A program made the position numbers and the translations under genes. The notes beneath the pieces are model-generated. The model did not search any database, was not told where the DNA came from, and saw only the letters and a list, made by a program, of their open reading frames with translations. 64,000 nt of DNA from Lonicera japonica (taxonomy: Eukaryota > Streptophyta > Magnoliopsida > Dipsacales > Caprifoliaceae): positions 31,796,122 to 31,860,121 of the forward strand of contig CM038470.1 in the NCBI GenBank assembly GCA_021464415.1, written 5' to 3'. Positions 1 to 10,496 of this stretch are shown here, piece after piece. Positions within the stretch are counted from its first letter, which is position 1. Each line of letters begins with the position of its first letter.

Positions 1-257
1 TTTTACGTAATACTTTGAGATTCCCCACAGGCAAGGGGTAAACTCTGATGATTATAAAATAGGGGGATACATCTAATTTAAATAGGGGGAAAGTTCAAAA
101 GCCTTACTATATATTATTATATTGTTTCTTTGCCTTATCATAATTTTATTGCTTTCATATTTTCCACGTCGCATACCATATCATATAGGAACTTAGGGTG
201 TCATTTGCTTGAATAGGATTATTGGATCATTTTCACTAATCTAAATCTCATTTTCAG
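1..257 (+). other. Intron of the methyltransferase gene (3' end)
   Basis: The sequence is AT-rich and non-coding, and ends in a pyrimidine-rich acceptor (TTTTCAG at 251-257) just before the first coding exon in the window. The first 70 bases resemble the inner part of a MITE found in kinase intron 7 (around 26920-26985): both carry TTTGAGATT, a C run, and ATGATTAT followed by a G run. It is probably one end of a related MITE copy. Confidence 0.6.
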
Positions 258-3200
258 GTGGGATTTACCTTTTAGAAATTCACCGTATACTCCGCCCCGG
301 AGGTTTTTGGATCCTTTCCGGTCCACCGGTGAACTATGAAAACCGTTGGAGAGGATGGAACACTACCATCGAAGAGCAAAGATCCGATTACGAGAAGTTA
401 CAAGAATTACTAACTTCGATGTGTTTCAAATTATACAACAAGAAGGATGACATTGCCGTGTGGCAAAAAAACTCAGACAATAACTGCTACAAGCAGCTCG
501 ATACCCCCGACACCTACCCACCAAGGTGTGATGACGGCACCGAACCTGACTCGGGTTGGTACACCCCACTCCGCCCTTGTGTTGTCGTTCCAAACAAAAA
601 GCTTAAGAAACTTGCACTAAACTCAATCCCGAAGTGGCCCGAGAGGTTACACGAGCCGCCAGAGCGAGTGCGTGATGTTCGAGGGGGAAGTGCGGGTGCA
701 TTTCATGATGATGATGACAAGTGGAAGGCTAGGATTAAGCACTACAAGAAGTTGCTACCAGCTATTGGGACCGATAAGATTAGAAATGTGATGGACATGA
801 ACACCAAGTATGGGGGTTTTGCTGCGGCTGTGATTGATGATCCGCTTTGGGTCATGAATGTGGTCTCATCCTATGCAAGCAATACACTTCCTGTTGTTTA
901 TGATAGAGGCCTCATCGGTACTTTCCATGATTGGTAAGCTTTGATTGCATTTATAGTTTGTTTACATTGTTTGCATATTTGTGGGCCTCAAGTGCAATTT
1001 ATTTTTTCTGTGAGGATTGAAAGGTCCCTTTGATATAAAAGAATAAAGTGTGCAACATCATCTAATCATTCATACCAGATGCATTGAGGGGTTGTACCCA
1101 ACACATCAATTTTTATGGTATGAGTAACTGGTTGATGAAACCGGCATTAAAAAACCCATAGAGATGTATATATACATATATGACCCTTTTGATGAAAAAG
1201 ATGGAAAATGATTAGAGAAATAATTAAGTTTTATGAGAAATTGAAAAAAGAGATGAATGATTTGGTGAGATGTTCTCCATGTTCTATTTTTTCATGGAAA
1301 CATTTTCTTACCCCTTCTCGCCTAAGTAATGGATCTGTGGAAGAACCAAAGAAGTAATGGAACATCATACCAAAACATCTTCTCTTTTTCCAACTTCTCA
1401 TTAAATTATAGTTTTTTCAATCAGTTTTTAACCCTTTTTTTATCAAACAAGCTCATAGAAATTTTTTTCTTTTGGAAAAGGGTTTGAAGTTTTTTTAAGA
1501 AAAGATAATTTTTGAATTAGGGTATGGGGTGGGAATCCTCTGATAGGAATTGAACAACAATTAAATATTGAGATGTATATCAAGTAATTAAACACGTCGC
1601 AATAATTTAAAATAGAGAACACCAAGAAGTACGTGGTATCGGTGAATCACCACTAGTCCACAGAGAGCCAATTTCACATTTGAGATAACACCTGTCCAAT
1701 GTAAGGGTTACAGGAAATACACTATTTTACCCTTTAGCACAAGAGTTTACAGAATAAACTCTCTCAAAATAACCTTACAAGAATTCCCCACTCTCTCACG
1801 AGATTTCTGTTGCGCCAAACTGCTCACAAGCTCACTTGGTTTACCGAAAGAAGAACCGACACAAAAAAGCACACCCACAATAGATAAATAAGAAATAAAG
1901 TAACAATCGCACAAGACAAGGTTTTACCGTGGTGTCGGCGCAAAAGCCACTAATCCGCACAGATGATAGCTTCTATTGATAATTGGAACAATGAGTGATT
2001 ACAAGCACACAAGAAAAAATTTCTTACAAAATTTAGCTCTCAACTAGATTCTAGGCAAAAAAACAAGCTTATGTGCACAAATGAGCTAAAACACACTAAA
2101 TAGGCAAAAATGCCTGGGACCATGATCGATCATGGGCAACCCATGATCGATCATGGAGTCCTCTGCCACAAAATGCCAATTACACCAAATGTGAGCCAAA
2201 ACTCATAAATCTCCACCTTGGCGAACCATGCAGTTATCCCGTCTAGCAAATTGCACACCTCACTCCCCTTGTTCCTCCATCAATACTGCTATAGCATCAC
2301 ACCCGGCCCCGAAGAGCCTCCACCCCCGAATGGGGCCTTAACACCGAAGAATGTTAACCAAAGTCGAGCAATGCTCAAACTTGGTTGTCGGTACCACCTT
2401 CGTCATCATATCTGCGGGATTATCCTTGGTGCCAATTTTCTTCAAAATCACTTCACCACTTTCGATAATCTCCCGTATGAAATGAAACCGGATATCTATG
2501 TGCTTCGTCCGTTCGTGATGAACTTGGTTCTTGGCCAAATGAATAGCACTCTGGCTATCACAATGTATAACGACATTCTTTTGAACCATCCCCAAATCAC
2601 CTATCAAACCCCGAAGCCACAATGCTTGCGTGACTGCCTCTGTTGCTGCAATATACTCTGCTTCCGTAGTAGACGACGCCACTACACCTTGCAACATCGA
2701 CCTCCAGCTAATCGGACCACAACTAAATATGAAAACATACCCCGTGGTCGACTGTTGCTTGTCAAGATCACCAGCATAGTCCGAATCAACATACCCGCAA
2801 ATAATAGACCCATCGGTTCTCTGGTACACCAACCCTTTATTCTTCGTTCCTTGTAGGTACTGCAAAATCCACTTAACGGCATTCCAATGCTGTTTCCTCG
2901 GATTTGCCATAAACCTACTAACAATGCTCACTGCCTGAGCAATATCAGGTCGAGTACACACCATGGCATACATCAAGCTTCCTACCGCACTCGCATACGG
3001 AACTTGAGCCATATACTCCACCTCTTCATCTGTTCCTGGAGACATAGTTGCCGAGAGCTTGAAGTGCGGAGCCAATGGAACACTCACAGGCTTTGAGTCC
3101 TGCATCCCAAACCGGGCTACTACTTTCTCTAGATATTGTCTCTGAGTGAGGCACAATCTTCCTTTCTTCCTCTCCTTCACTATCTCCATTCCCAAAATCT

Positions 3201-6200
3201 TCTTAGCTCCACCCAAGTCTTTCATCTCAAACTCGAGACTCAACTGAGCCTTCATCGTGTTGACATCAGACATACTCGATGAACAAATAAGCATATCATC
3301 AACATATAAGAGTAAGTAGATAAACGAATTCCCCTTGAGTTTCTTGAAGTAAACGCAATGATCAAAATCACTTCGCTTGAATTTCTGAGCCATCATGAAT
3401 GTGTCAAACTTTTTGTACCATTGTCTAGGCGATTGCTTTAACCCATACAAGGACTTCTTCAGTTTACAAACACAATCTTCCTTGCCAACAACCTTGAACC
3501 CCTCCGGTTGAGATATATAAATCTCCTCCTCTAGATCCCCATGCAAGAACGCCGTCTTGACGTCGAGTTGTTCAAGCTCTAAATCAAACTGCAATACCAT
3601 AGCTAATAGCACTCTAATGGAAGTGTGTTTTACTACCGGAGAGAAGACTTCATTATAATCCACCCCTTTCCTCTGTGCAAATCCTTTAGCTACCAATCTT
3701 GCTTTATACCGAACATCCGAATCTAGAATCCCGTCTTTCTTGGCAAACACTCATTTGCACCCAATTGACTTTTTTCCCTTTGGCAACTTGCAAAGATCCC
3801 AAGTTTCATTCTTGTGAAGAGAATCCATCTCCTCAACCATGGCCACCTTCCATTTATCACAATGACTATCCGCCACTGCCTCCCGATAAGAAGTCGGTTC
3901 ATCGCCATAAACTACCAATGCATATGCCACACTATCTTCAAAGCCAAGTTGTTGCGGTGCTCGTCGAGCTCTAGGCTCCCTTCCGCTCGCCAATGATGGT
4001 ACCTCTCCTTGTTGTTGACTAGACCCCTCAATAGAAATCTCCACATTCTCCGAATCACTATCGGAAAATCAACCGGATTAGTCACTTCCGATTGCACCGA
4101 AATAGTCACCACCGGCGTAGTAACTTCCGTTTGCACCACTCCTCTCTTCTCACTCTCATCGAGAGCCTTTACATTTTCTCCCGTAGGCATCTTGAGCAAA
4201 GACGCCTCGTCAAATGTAACATCTCTACTAACGATCATTTTTCGGTCTTGTAGACACCACAACTTGTATTCATTGACTCCAATTCTTGAACCCATAAAGA
4301 TCGCCTTTCGGGCTCTTGGATTAATCTTATCTTCACGGACGTTATAATAAGCCGGACACTCAAATATGTGTAATGAATCGTAACTTGCATGAGATCCTGT
4401 CCAAACCTCCATAGAAGTTTTGTAATAAACCCCTGAAAATGGCAACACGTTCACGATGTAATTAGCATAGGATAAGGCCTCCGCCCAATACTGTTTCCCC
4501 AAATTTGAATTTGACAGCATACACTTCACTTTTTCAAGTAAGGTACGGTTCATCCTCTCAGCTACTCCGTTTTGTTGTGGTGTACCTTTAACCGTGAAAT
4601 GGCGAACAATTCCCTCATCTTGGCAGTACTCCTTAAACGGATCACTAGTGTACTTTCCGTCGTTATCGGATCTAAGTACCTTGATCTTCCTGCCAAGCTG
4701 ATTTTCGACCATTTTCTTCCACATTAGAAACACCCCAAAGACCTCGTCTTTGTGCTTCATGAGATATACCCAAATCCTCCTAGAGAAATCATCTACAAAT
4801 ATAACAAAGTAATGATTACCTCCTAAGGATTTCGTCTTGGAAGGTCCCCAGACATCCGTGTGTATGTAGTCAAACAACCCCTTCGTGCAATGAATAGCCG
4901 TTCCAAACTTTACTCGCGTCTGTTTCCCGAGCACACAATGCTCGCAAAACTCCAGCTTGCAGCTCTTCGCATCCTTGAGTAATCCTTGCTTACATAACAC
5001 CGTCATCGCCTTCTCCCCGGCATGTCCCAATCTCATGTGCCATAATCTTGTCGAATCTGAACTTGTACTTGCTCCACCAGCTTCCGTAAAAACTGAAACG
5101 CTACCCGTCACCGTACTACCTTGAAGGAAATAAAGATTACCTTCTTTCTTTTCCTTCATCAACACTAAGGCACCGGAAGTAACCTTTAGCATTCCATTCT
5201 CAAGCACAATCTTGCACCCGTTGGAATCTAAAGAACCTAAAGCAATCAAATTCTTCTTTAGATCCGGGATGTACCTGACTTCATTCAGAGTTCTGACTAC
5301 TCCATCATGTAGCTTCAACTTGACCGTTCCAATACCCTCCGTCCTACAAACATGATCATTTCCCATCAAAACCGTTCCTCCATTCACCTTCGTCAAGGTA
5401 TGAAAAAGGTCCTTGTTTGGACACATGTAGTACGAACAACCCGAGTCTAGAATCTACTCGTCCGTTGAACTTTCCCGAAGAGTAACCACTAGCATACTCT
5501 CGAAATCATCATCCCCTGAAGTAACAGAATTCGCGGTATCATCCGCATTGTTCTTCTTCCCCTTGTCTACCCAAGCGTTAGGACAATTCTTCTTCATATG
5601 CCCCTTCCTTTTGCACTTGTAACATTCCATGTTATCCAAGCACTTAGTACGTGACTTGGACCGAGAGTTATTGTGCTTTGCTTGTTTTCGATCATCTGTC
5701 CTTCCCCGCGTCACCAACGCATCGGACGATGTACTACATTTCTCCCTCTGTCTCTGCTCATTACCAAACAGTGCCGAAGAAACGTCCTCATATTTCACTG
5801 AATCCTTACCATATAACAAAGTGGTACTCAAATGGTCATAGGATTCTGGAAGTGAATTGAGCAACAAGATAGCCTTATCCTCATCTTTCATGTCCTCGTT
5901 CAAGTTTAACAAATCCGAAATCATCTTGTTAAACTCATCGACATGCTCACTCATTGATATACCTCTAGCATATTCAAACTGGAACAACTTCTTCTTGAGA
6001 TAGAGACGGTTCTCTATGCTCTTCATCATGTACTTCTCTTCTAGTATCTTTCATATGCTAGCCGCGGATTTCTCACGCATAACATAGTGTATCACATTTT
6101 GAGCTAGATGTAACCGGATAGTGCTACAAGCCTTCAAATCATACTCTTCCCATTCAACATCTGTCATCGTCGTGGGCTTAGCTACCACACCCAACAATGC

Positions 6201-8192
6201 CTTATGCAACTCCTGTTGGATCAAGACATCGCGCATTTGGCATTGCCACATGCCGAAATTTACTAATTTTTCATCGAATTTCTCTACGTCAAACTTTATC
6301 GCTGACACCTTTGAGGTCTTAGAAGTAGTCATCTTCAATCACCAAAGAACTTGACAAACCAACAACGAGTCAAAGATTGAAAAACCTCACCTTGGAATTT
6401 TATCAAACACTTGGCGTGTGACACAAATCCCTCCTTTCTCGTTTTAGCCTTTGATACCAATTTGTTGCGCCAAACCGCTCACAACCGAGCACGACGCAAC
6501 GGGGAGGGATCTCACAAGCTCACTTGGTTTACCGAAAGAAGAACCGACACAAAAAAGCACACCCACAATAGAGAAATAAGAAATAAAGTAACAATTGCAC
6601 AAGACAAGGTTTTACCGTGGTGTTGGCGCAAAAGCCACTAATCCACACAGATGATAGCTTCTATTGATAATTGGAACAAAGAGTGATTACAAGCACACAA
6701 GAAAAAATTTCTCACAAAATTTAGCTCTCAACTAAATTCTAGGCAAAAAACAAGCTTATGTGCACAAATGAGCTAAAACACACTAAATAGGCAAAAATGC
6801 CTGAGACCATGATCGATCATGGAGTCCTCTGCCACAAAATGCCAATTACACCAAATGTGAGCCAAAACTCACAATTTCTCTATATCAAACCCAGCCTATC
6901 GCACCATATTTATACAGTGAACTCATATTTATACACCAAAGTACCAAACTCACATTTTAACACAAGTTCTAAAATGTGACCGTGTAAAAACAATTTGCAA
7001 ACAACAAACATAACCGACAGTTGCACAGCAATTACAATAGCTAGGGAACAAGAGCAATAAATGAAGAGTGAAAAACTTGGTCAAGGAGTGTGGCTTGTCT
7101 GCCACACCATAAAAACACACTCTTCTCCTATATTTGCCTTTAGATTGCAGATTGTGTTGATTGGTCTGATTTGACCTATTGTGTTTATTGATCTGATTGG
7201 TGTTTTCTTAGGTGTGAGGCGTTCTCAACTTATCCTCGAACCTACGATCTTCTCCACCTAGATGGGCTCTTTACTGCTGAAAGTCACAGGTAAGGCCATT
7301 TTCTTGGGTGATTTCACCCTTTTTTGTCTTGAGTGATTTTTACTTACCCTAAGGGTTAGTTTGGGTCAAGTTTATTCTTGGTAGGAATTCTAAGTTGGAA
7401 GATTCACAAAGAAAATCATAAAGATTGAATCAGATGATGTTAACTCCTTTGCTAGAACTCAAACTTTATGTGTGATATTACTGATCTCTGTTCCAAGAAA
7501 GCACAAAATTTAAATCAAATGAGCACTAATCTCTCAACATATCCATCGATTCCCATGGGAAATTAGTGTAACCAAAAGTTCAATGTAATGCAAAAGGCCC
7601 ATCTCCTTTAGCTTTTGGTTTCCATGAAATATGTTTCCAGTAAAACCTTTACAAGGAACTCTATTATTTTCCCTATAAACCAATGAAAAGCACCCCAACA
7701 TAGCAAGCACAAGAAGGAAATTTGAGTCTCAAAAGGAGGCGATATTTCCAATTACTCCCCATCTCAAATTAAGTATCTCACTTTGACTTTAACAACTTTT
7801 TAAGAGCACTGCTTTCAACCTAACCAGTGGTCAAGATCACAACTTGTTGTCTATTCTGAGATCTAGTACATTGATTGTGTACCAAAAGTAAAATGGGACT
7901 CTTCATTTGAGGAGGAAATATTTTGTAAATTTTAAATTCGGTTCTTCTGACGTTATTTAACTGTGTGGGCAGATGTGAGATGAAGTATGTGCTATTGGAA
8001 ATGGATCGGATCCTCCGGCCAAATGGGTACGCAATTATCCGAGAATCGAGCTTCTACGTGGAAAGTGTTGCCACCATTGCCAAGGGAATGAGATGGAGCT
8101 GTCGTAAAGAAGACACCGAGAATGGGGGTAAGCGAATCAGGGTATTGATTTGCCAGAAGACACTCTGGTACGCTAAACAAAACTCGAGATAG
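258..8192 (+). CDS. Pectin methyltransferase-like PMT20/PMT21 (ERD3), 3' part
   Basis: Three exons are visible: 258-933, 7212-7289 and 7973-8192 (TAG stop). They encode the last 323 residues; the 5' exons lie outside the window. The family is the plant-specific PMT group (QUA2/QUA3 relatives): Golgi type II membrane proteins with a SAM-dependent methyltransferase fold, thought to methyl-esterify pectin. Conserved blocks are LLEIHRILRPGGFWILSGPP at the start of exon 1, YTPLRPCVVVP, PKWPERL, NVMDMNTKYGGFAAA (a SAM-binding-like block), [20 protein letters not shown] across the first junction, and YDLLHLDGLFTAESHRCEMK across the second. Phases agree: TG|G (Trp) at 933/7212 and AG|A (Arg) at 7289/7973. 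The apparent GTG start at 329 is only an internal Val codon. The first intron is 6.28 kb because it holds an antisense Copia element. Assignment to PMT20/21 rather than PMT3 is from remembered sequence. Confidence 0.93.
934..1802 (+). other. Methyltransferase intron, part 5' of the Copia insertion
   Basis: The donor GTAAGC is at 934. No coding is seen. A block at about 1071-1145 (CATACCAGATGCATTGAGGG and following) recurs imperfectly at about 35709-35800 in a BRX intron, so it is a dispersed repeat. A Tourist-like MITE relic lies at about 1182-1450. Confidence 0.6.
1182..1450. mobile_element. Degraded Tourist-like MITE (TTTGATAA family)
   Basis: The left end (CCTTTTGATGAAAAAGATGG) and right end (TTTTTTATCAAACAAG) are inverted relatives. 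The interior (AAAATGATTAGAGAAAT, GAGAAATTGAAAAA, GGTGAGATGTTCTCC) matches other copies at 10189-10479, 36549-36845, 42622-42868 and 63141-63421. Ends are approximate. Confidence 0.5.
1808..2207 (-). repeat. Copia 3' LTR (400 bp)
   Basis: It pairs with 6463-6873. Relative to the other LTR it lacks 33 bases lying between two CTCACAA repeats. It keeps two copies of the 16-bp palindrome CCATGATCGATCATGG (2120-2135 and 2141-2156) where the other LTR has one. Its terminal CA is mutated to TA. Confidence 0.93.
2208..2219 (-). other. Copia polypurine tract
   Basis: Read on the minus strand this is AAGGTGGAGATT, directly abutting the 3' LTR, as expected for the plus-strand primer of a plant Copia element. 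Confidence 0.8.
2338..6338 (-). pseudogene. Copia gag-pol polyprotein, inactivated
   Basis: The coding order from 6338 downward is as follows. Gag has a UBN2-like domain and the CCHC zinc knuckle CYKCKRKGHMKKNC (about 5580-5625). The protease starts at the DSG just past 5454. The integrase has an H-H-C-C finger (HMRLGH, CEHC) and core motifs near HTDVWGP and RSDNDGKY, about 4500-5030. RT has YVDDML, and RNase H ends at 2338. The frame is broken by TGA at 6051-6053 (in gag), TAG at 5454-5456 (gag/protease border), TGA at 3751-3753 (start of RT), and a one-base-type frameshift around 4050-4075 after integrase. All three stops stand where relatives have Trp. No functional polyprotein can be made from this copy. 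Confidence 0.93.
6446..6459 (-). other. Copia primer-binding site (initiator tRNA-Met)
   Basis: On the minus strand the sequence is TGGTATCAAAGGCT, three bases inside the 5' LTR. It matches the start of the usual initiator-Met PBS (TGGTATCAGAGC) with one change. Confidence 0.85.
6463..6873 (-). repeat. Copia 5' LTR (411 bp)
   Basis: This is the partner of 1808-2207 and has intact TG...CA ends. It has only one copy of the CCATGATCGATCATGG palindrome (6807-6822) and keeps the 33-bp segment missing from the other LTR. The target duplication ATTTC follows at 6874-6878. Confidence 0.93.
6879..7211 (+). other. Methyltransferase intron, part 3' of the Copia insertion
   Basis: This is original intron sequence with no ORF of note. 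It ends with a T-rich tract and the acceptor TTTTCTTAG at 7203-7211. Removing the Copia element and one target copy leaves an intron of about 1.2 kb. Confidence 0.75.
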
Positions 8193-10188
8193 AACTCGAA
8201 GAAAAATATTTATATAATTTGATTATAATTAATGCTCATTGGGGTATGGATAAAAACATTCATAGTAAAGAGAAGTTCCATGGCATTGAAGGAGAAATTA
8301 GCTCATCCTATTGAAAAAAGAAGGAAGAAAACGAAAATTCGAAAATTTTCAACTGAAAATTCGATTAACCAGATAACCTGGCTCTCTTTTTTGAACTCTG
8401 GTTCTTGAGGTTGTAATACTGCCTCTTTTGCGCTTAGACTATTAAGCGGATCTTTTCTTTTTTCTCTTTAAAAATATATTTTTAGTATCATTTGGTACAA
8501 CATATTCTTTGTAATGTACCCATCTTTTTTTTCTCCTCTTGTATGTTGTGAAATAGATGTGGTAAGTAGTTGCACAATATTATAGCTCTTTGTTCAATGT
8601 ATACAAAGATATTTGATTAATCCCTTTGAAGGTTTCATTTCATGAGATGCTAAGAATTAAGGATTGTACCTTTGTGTTCTTTCTCTTTTGTTATGGATAG
8701 ATGTTTAGCTCTTTAGGTTCTTTATTGTATAAATTATCTTTTAAGGTGAAGAATCAAAGTGGTACCCCTTTTTCTTTGCCTTATGTTTTTATGTTTTCAT
8801 TTTGTATTTTGAAAATGATAAGAATAAAGTAACTCTATTTTTGTCTCAAATTGATACTCTCATTTCTTTTTTGAGACATAGTCATTGTAAGAAATTCGAC
8901 AATAAAAAATATTTTGTTTTTGTTTGTGTAGGGTGTTTTTTATGGTTATCTATTTTTGATGTTTTCCTGTTCCCCCAAAGTTTTACCTTTGAGTTATAGC
9001 TCTTGGTTTCATTGTATACACAGAAATTTGATTAATCCCTTTGAAAGTTTTGTTTCAAGAGATGATAAGTAAGAATTGTACTTTTGTTTTCTTTCTCTTT
9101 TGTCATGGATTGATGTTTAGCTCTGTAGGTTCTTTATTCTAGAAATCTTTTAGTTGAAGAATCAAAGCTGTACCCTTTTGTCTTTTTCTTTGCCTTCTTT
9201 CATTTTTGTTTCTGTTTTGATCTTGTATTTTGAAAATGACAAATAATAAAGTAATATTCCCTCTGTCTCGAATCAATAGTCTCATTACTTTCTTAAAACA
9301 CAATCAACGTACCAAATTCTTCAGTAGAAAGTAAGTTTATATTCGTTCAAGTCAAGGTGTTTTGTATGGCTATCTATCTTTCATGTTCTCCTGGGTTCTT
9401 GAGGTTTTGCCTTGAGTTATTGTAATTCCGTTATTGTAGTTCTTCTTTGGACGACCTTAGAAAAGTGATTCAAGTTAAGCTTCTTCTCTGTTGTAATGTC
9501 TTAAATTATTAAAGAAAATTTTCATTCTTGATTTTCAAAAATAAATATGAAGAAATTATTAAAGGATTGTCATCTATTATCTACCATTATATAAAGTTGG
9601 ATTAATTGAAGCCGTATCAAGTTTTTAGTTGCTCTTATGAATTTTTTTTCACAAAAGAAGAAAAAATTATTGTAACATAAGAAACAAAATTCAAACTCGC
9701 ACAAAAAAATTGAGGCAATATGACTCAACTTCTTTTTCATTTTAAAATAAATATTTTAGTTCTAAGAGTTCATTGCTTATGTTACAATAACTTTTTTGTA
9801 AAAAATGGATAAGGAAGCTAAACGAAGGCATTATGCTTCTTATTCATTGTTTTGAATTAGTTAAATTGATTAACACATATATTGCGTGTGCATAAAAATC
9901 TAGTTATCAACGTATCGTTAAGGATTTCGATGGAAATGTAATGGATACTGAATCCACCCTTTCCTTCCACTGGGTATTTTGATTCCTTTTGGAATCCACT
10001 TTCTTCAGAATGCTTGAATGCATTGAATTTTCCCTAATCTTTTCTCAAAACAAACTGGGCCTTCCGGTTAGTATCTAATTATGTATTTTTTTCCTTTTAT
10101 TTAATTTAAAACTGGTTTTTAGAAGGTCGTTACCGAGGGTAACATCTTGAAATTGAATTTTTTAAATGTGTCAAATACAGTTTATTAA
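8193..10188 (+). other. 3' flank of the methyltransferase gene
   Basis: The 3' UTR and terminator must start here. I see no single clear poly(A) signal, only T-rich sequence. A 415-bp tandem duplication (8579-9413) fills much of it. I see no coding. Confidence 0.5.
8579..9413 (+). repeat. Two-copy tandem duplication, period 415 bp
   Basis: Unit 1 starts TTATAGCTCTTTGTTCAATG and unit 2 TTATAGCTCTTGGTTTCATT. The shared block ATTTGATTAATCCCTTTGAA lies at 8611 and 9026. Later matches include GATGTTTAGCTCT, GGTTCTTTATT, TGAAGAATCAAAG and TTTTGAAAATGA. The copies are diverged, so the event is old. It lies directly downstream of the methyltransferase stop, possibly in the 3' UTR. Confidence 0.85.
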
Positions 10189-10479
10189 GGCTCCGTTTGA
10201 TAACAATGTAGAAAATGATAAAAAAAATACAATTGATTTGTGTGAGAAGTTAGAAAATAAATTAAGTGATATGATGAGATATTCTCCGTCTTATACTTAT
10301 GTTTGTAAGTAAATGTTTTACATTATTCTTTAGTTTTTGTAGAATTTTTTTCTTCTTCCCCACCCAAAGAAAAAAGAAAATCATGGAAAAAGCAAAAATG
10401 TAATAGAACATCTCACTACATACCGTAACTTATTTTCTACTTTCTCACACAAATCATTTTCTTGATATCAAATAGAGCC
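10189..10479. mobile_element. Tourist-like MITE (PIF/Harbinger type), TAA target site
   Basis: The element begins GGCTCCGTTTGATAAC and ends GATATCAAATAGAGCC, an imperfect terminal inverted repeat. It is flanked by TAA on both sides (10186-10188 and 10480-10482), as expected for Tourist elements. It is 291 bp long and non-coding. Relatives lie at 36549, 42622, 46335 and 63141. Confidence 0.75.
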
Positions 10480-10496
10480 TAAATAGATTTTCATTG

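Larger units (their letters stand above)
1803..6878 (-). mobile_element. Tnt1/Tork-like Copia LTR retrotransposon in a gene intron
   Basis: The element is complete but inactive and sits antisense inside the methyltransferase intron. LTRs lie at 1808-2207 and 6463-6873, each in the form TG...CA (the left copy now ends TA). A perfect 5-bp target duplication ATTTC flanks them at 1803-1807 and 6874-6878. On the minus strand the order is 5' LTR, primer-binding site, gag, protease, integrase, RT-RNase H, polypurine tract, 3' LTR, which is the Copia order. By eye the LTRs differ by about 10 substitutions in about 378 aligned bases, plus two indels, so the insertion is fairly young. Lineage assignment rests on the resemblance of the RNase H C-terminus to Tnt1. 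Confidence 0.95.

Noticed and set aside
329..937. Stand-alone 202-aa protein starting at GTG 329
   Set aside because: The conserved family sequence continues upstream to the splice acceptor at 257 and downstream through splice donors, so this is an exon, not a separate gene.
2120..2156. CRISPR-like or operator-like repeated palindrome
   Set aside because: There are only two copies with a 5-bp gap, inside a plant retrotransposon LTR; nothing else supports a CRISPR array or a bacterial operator.
2218..2856. 212-codon plus-strand open frame opposite the Copia RT/RNase H region
   Set aside because: It is the complementary shadow of the retrotransposon reading frame; it matches no family.
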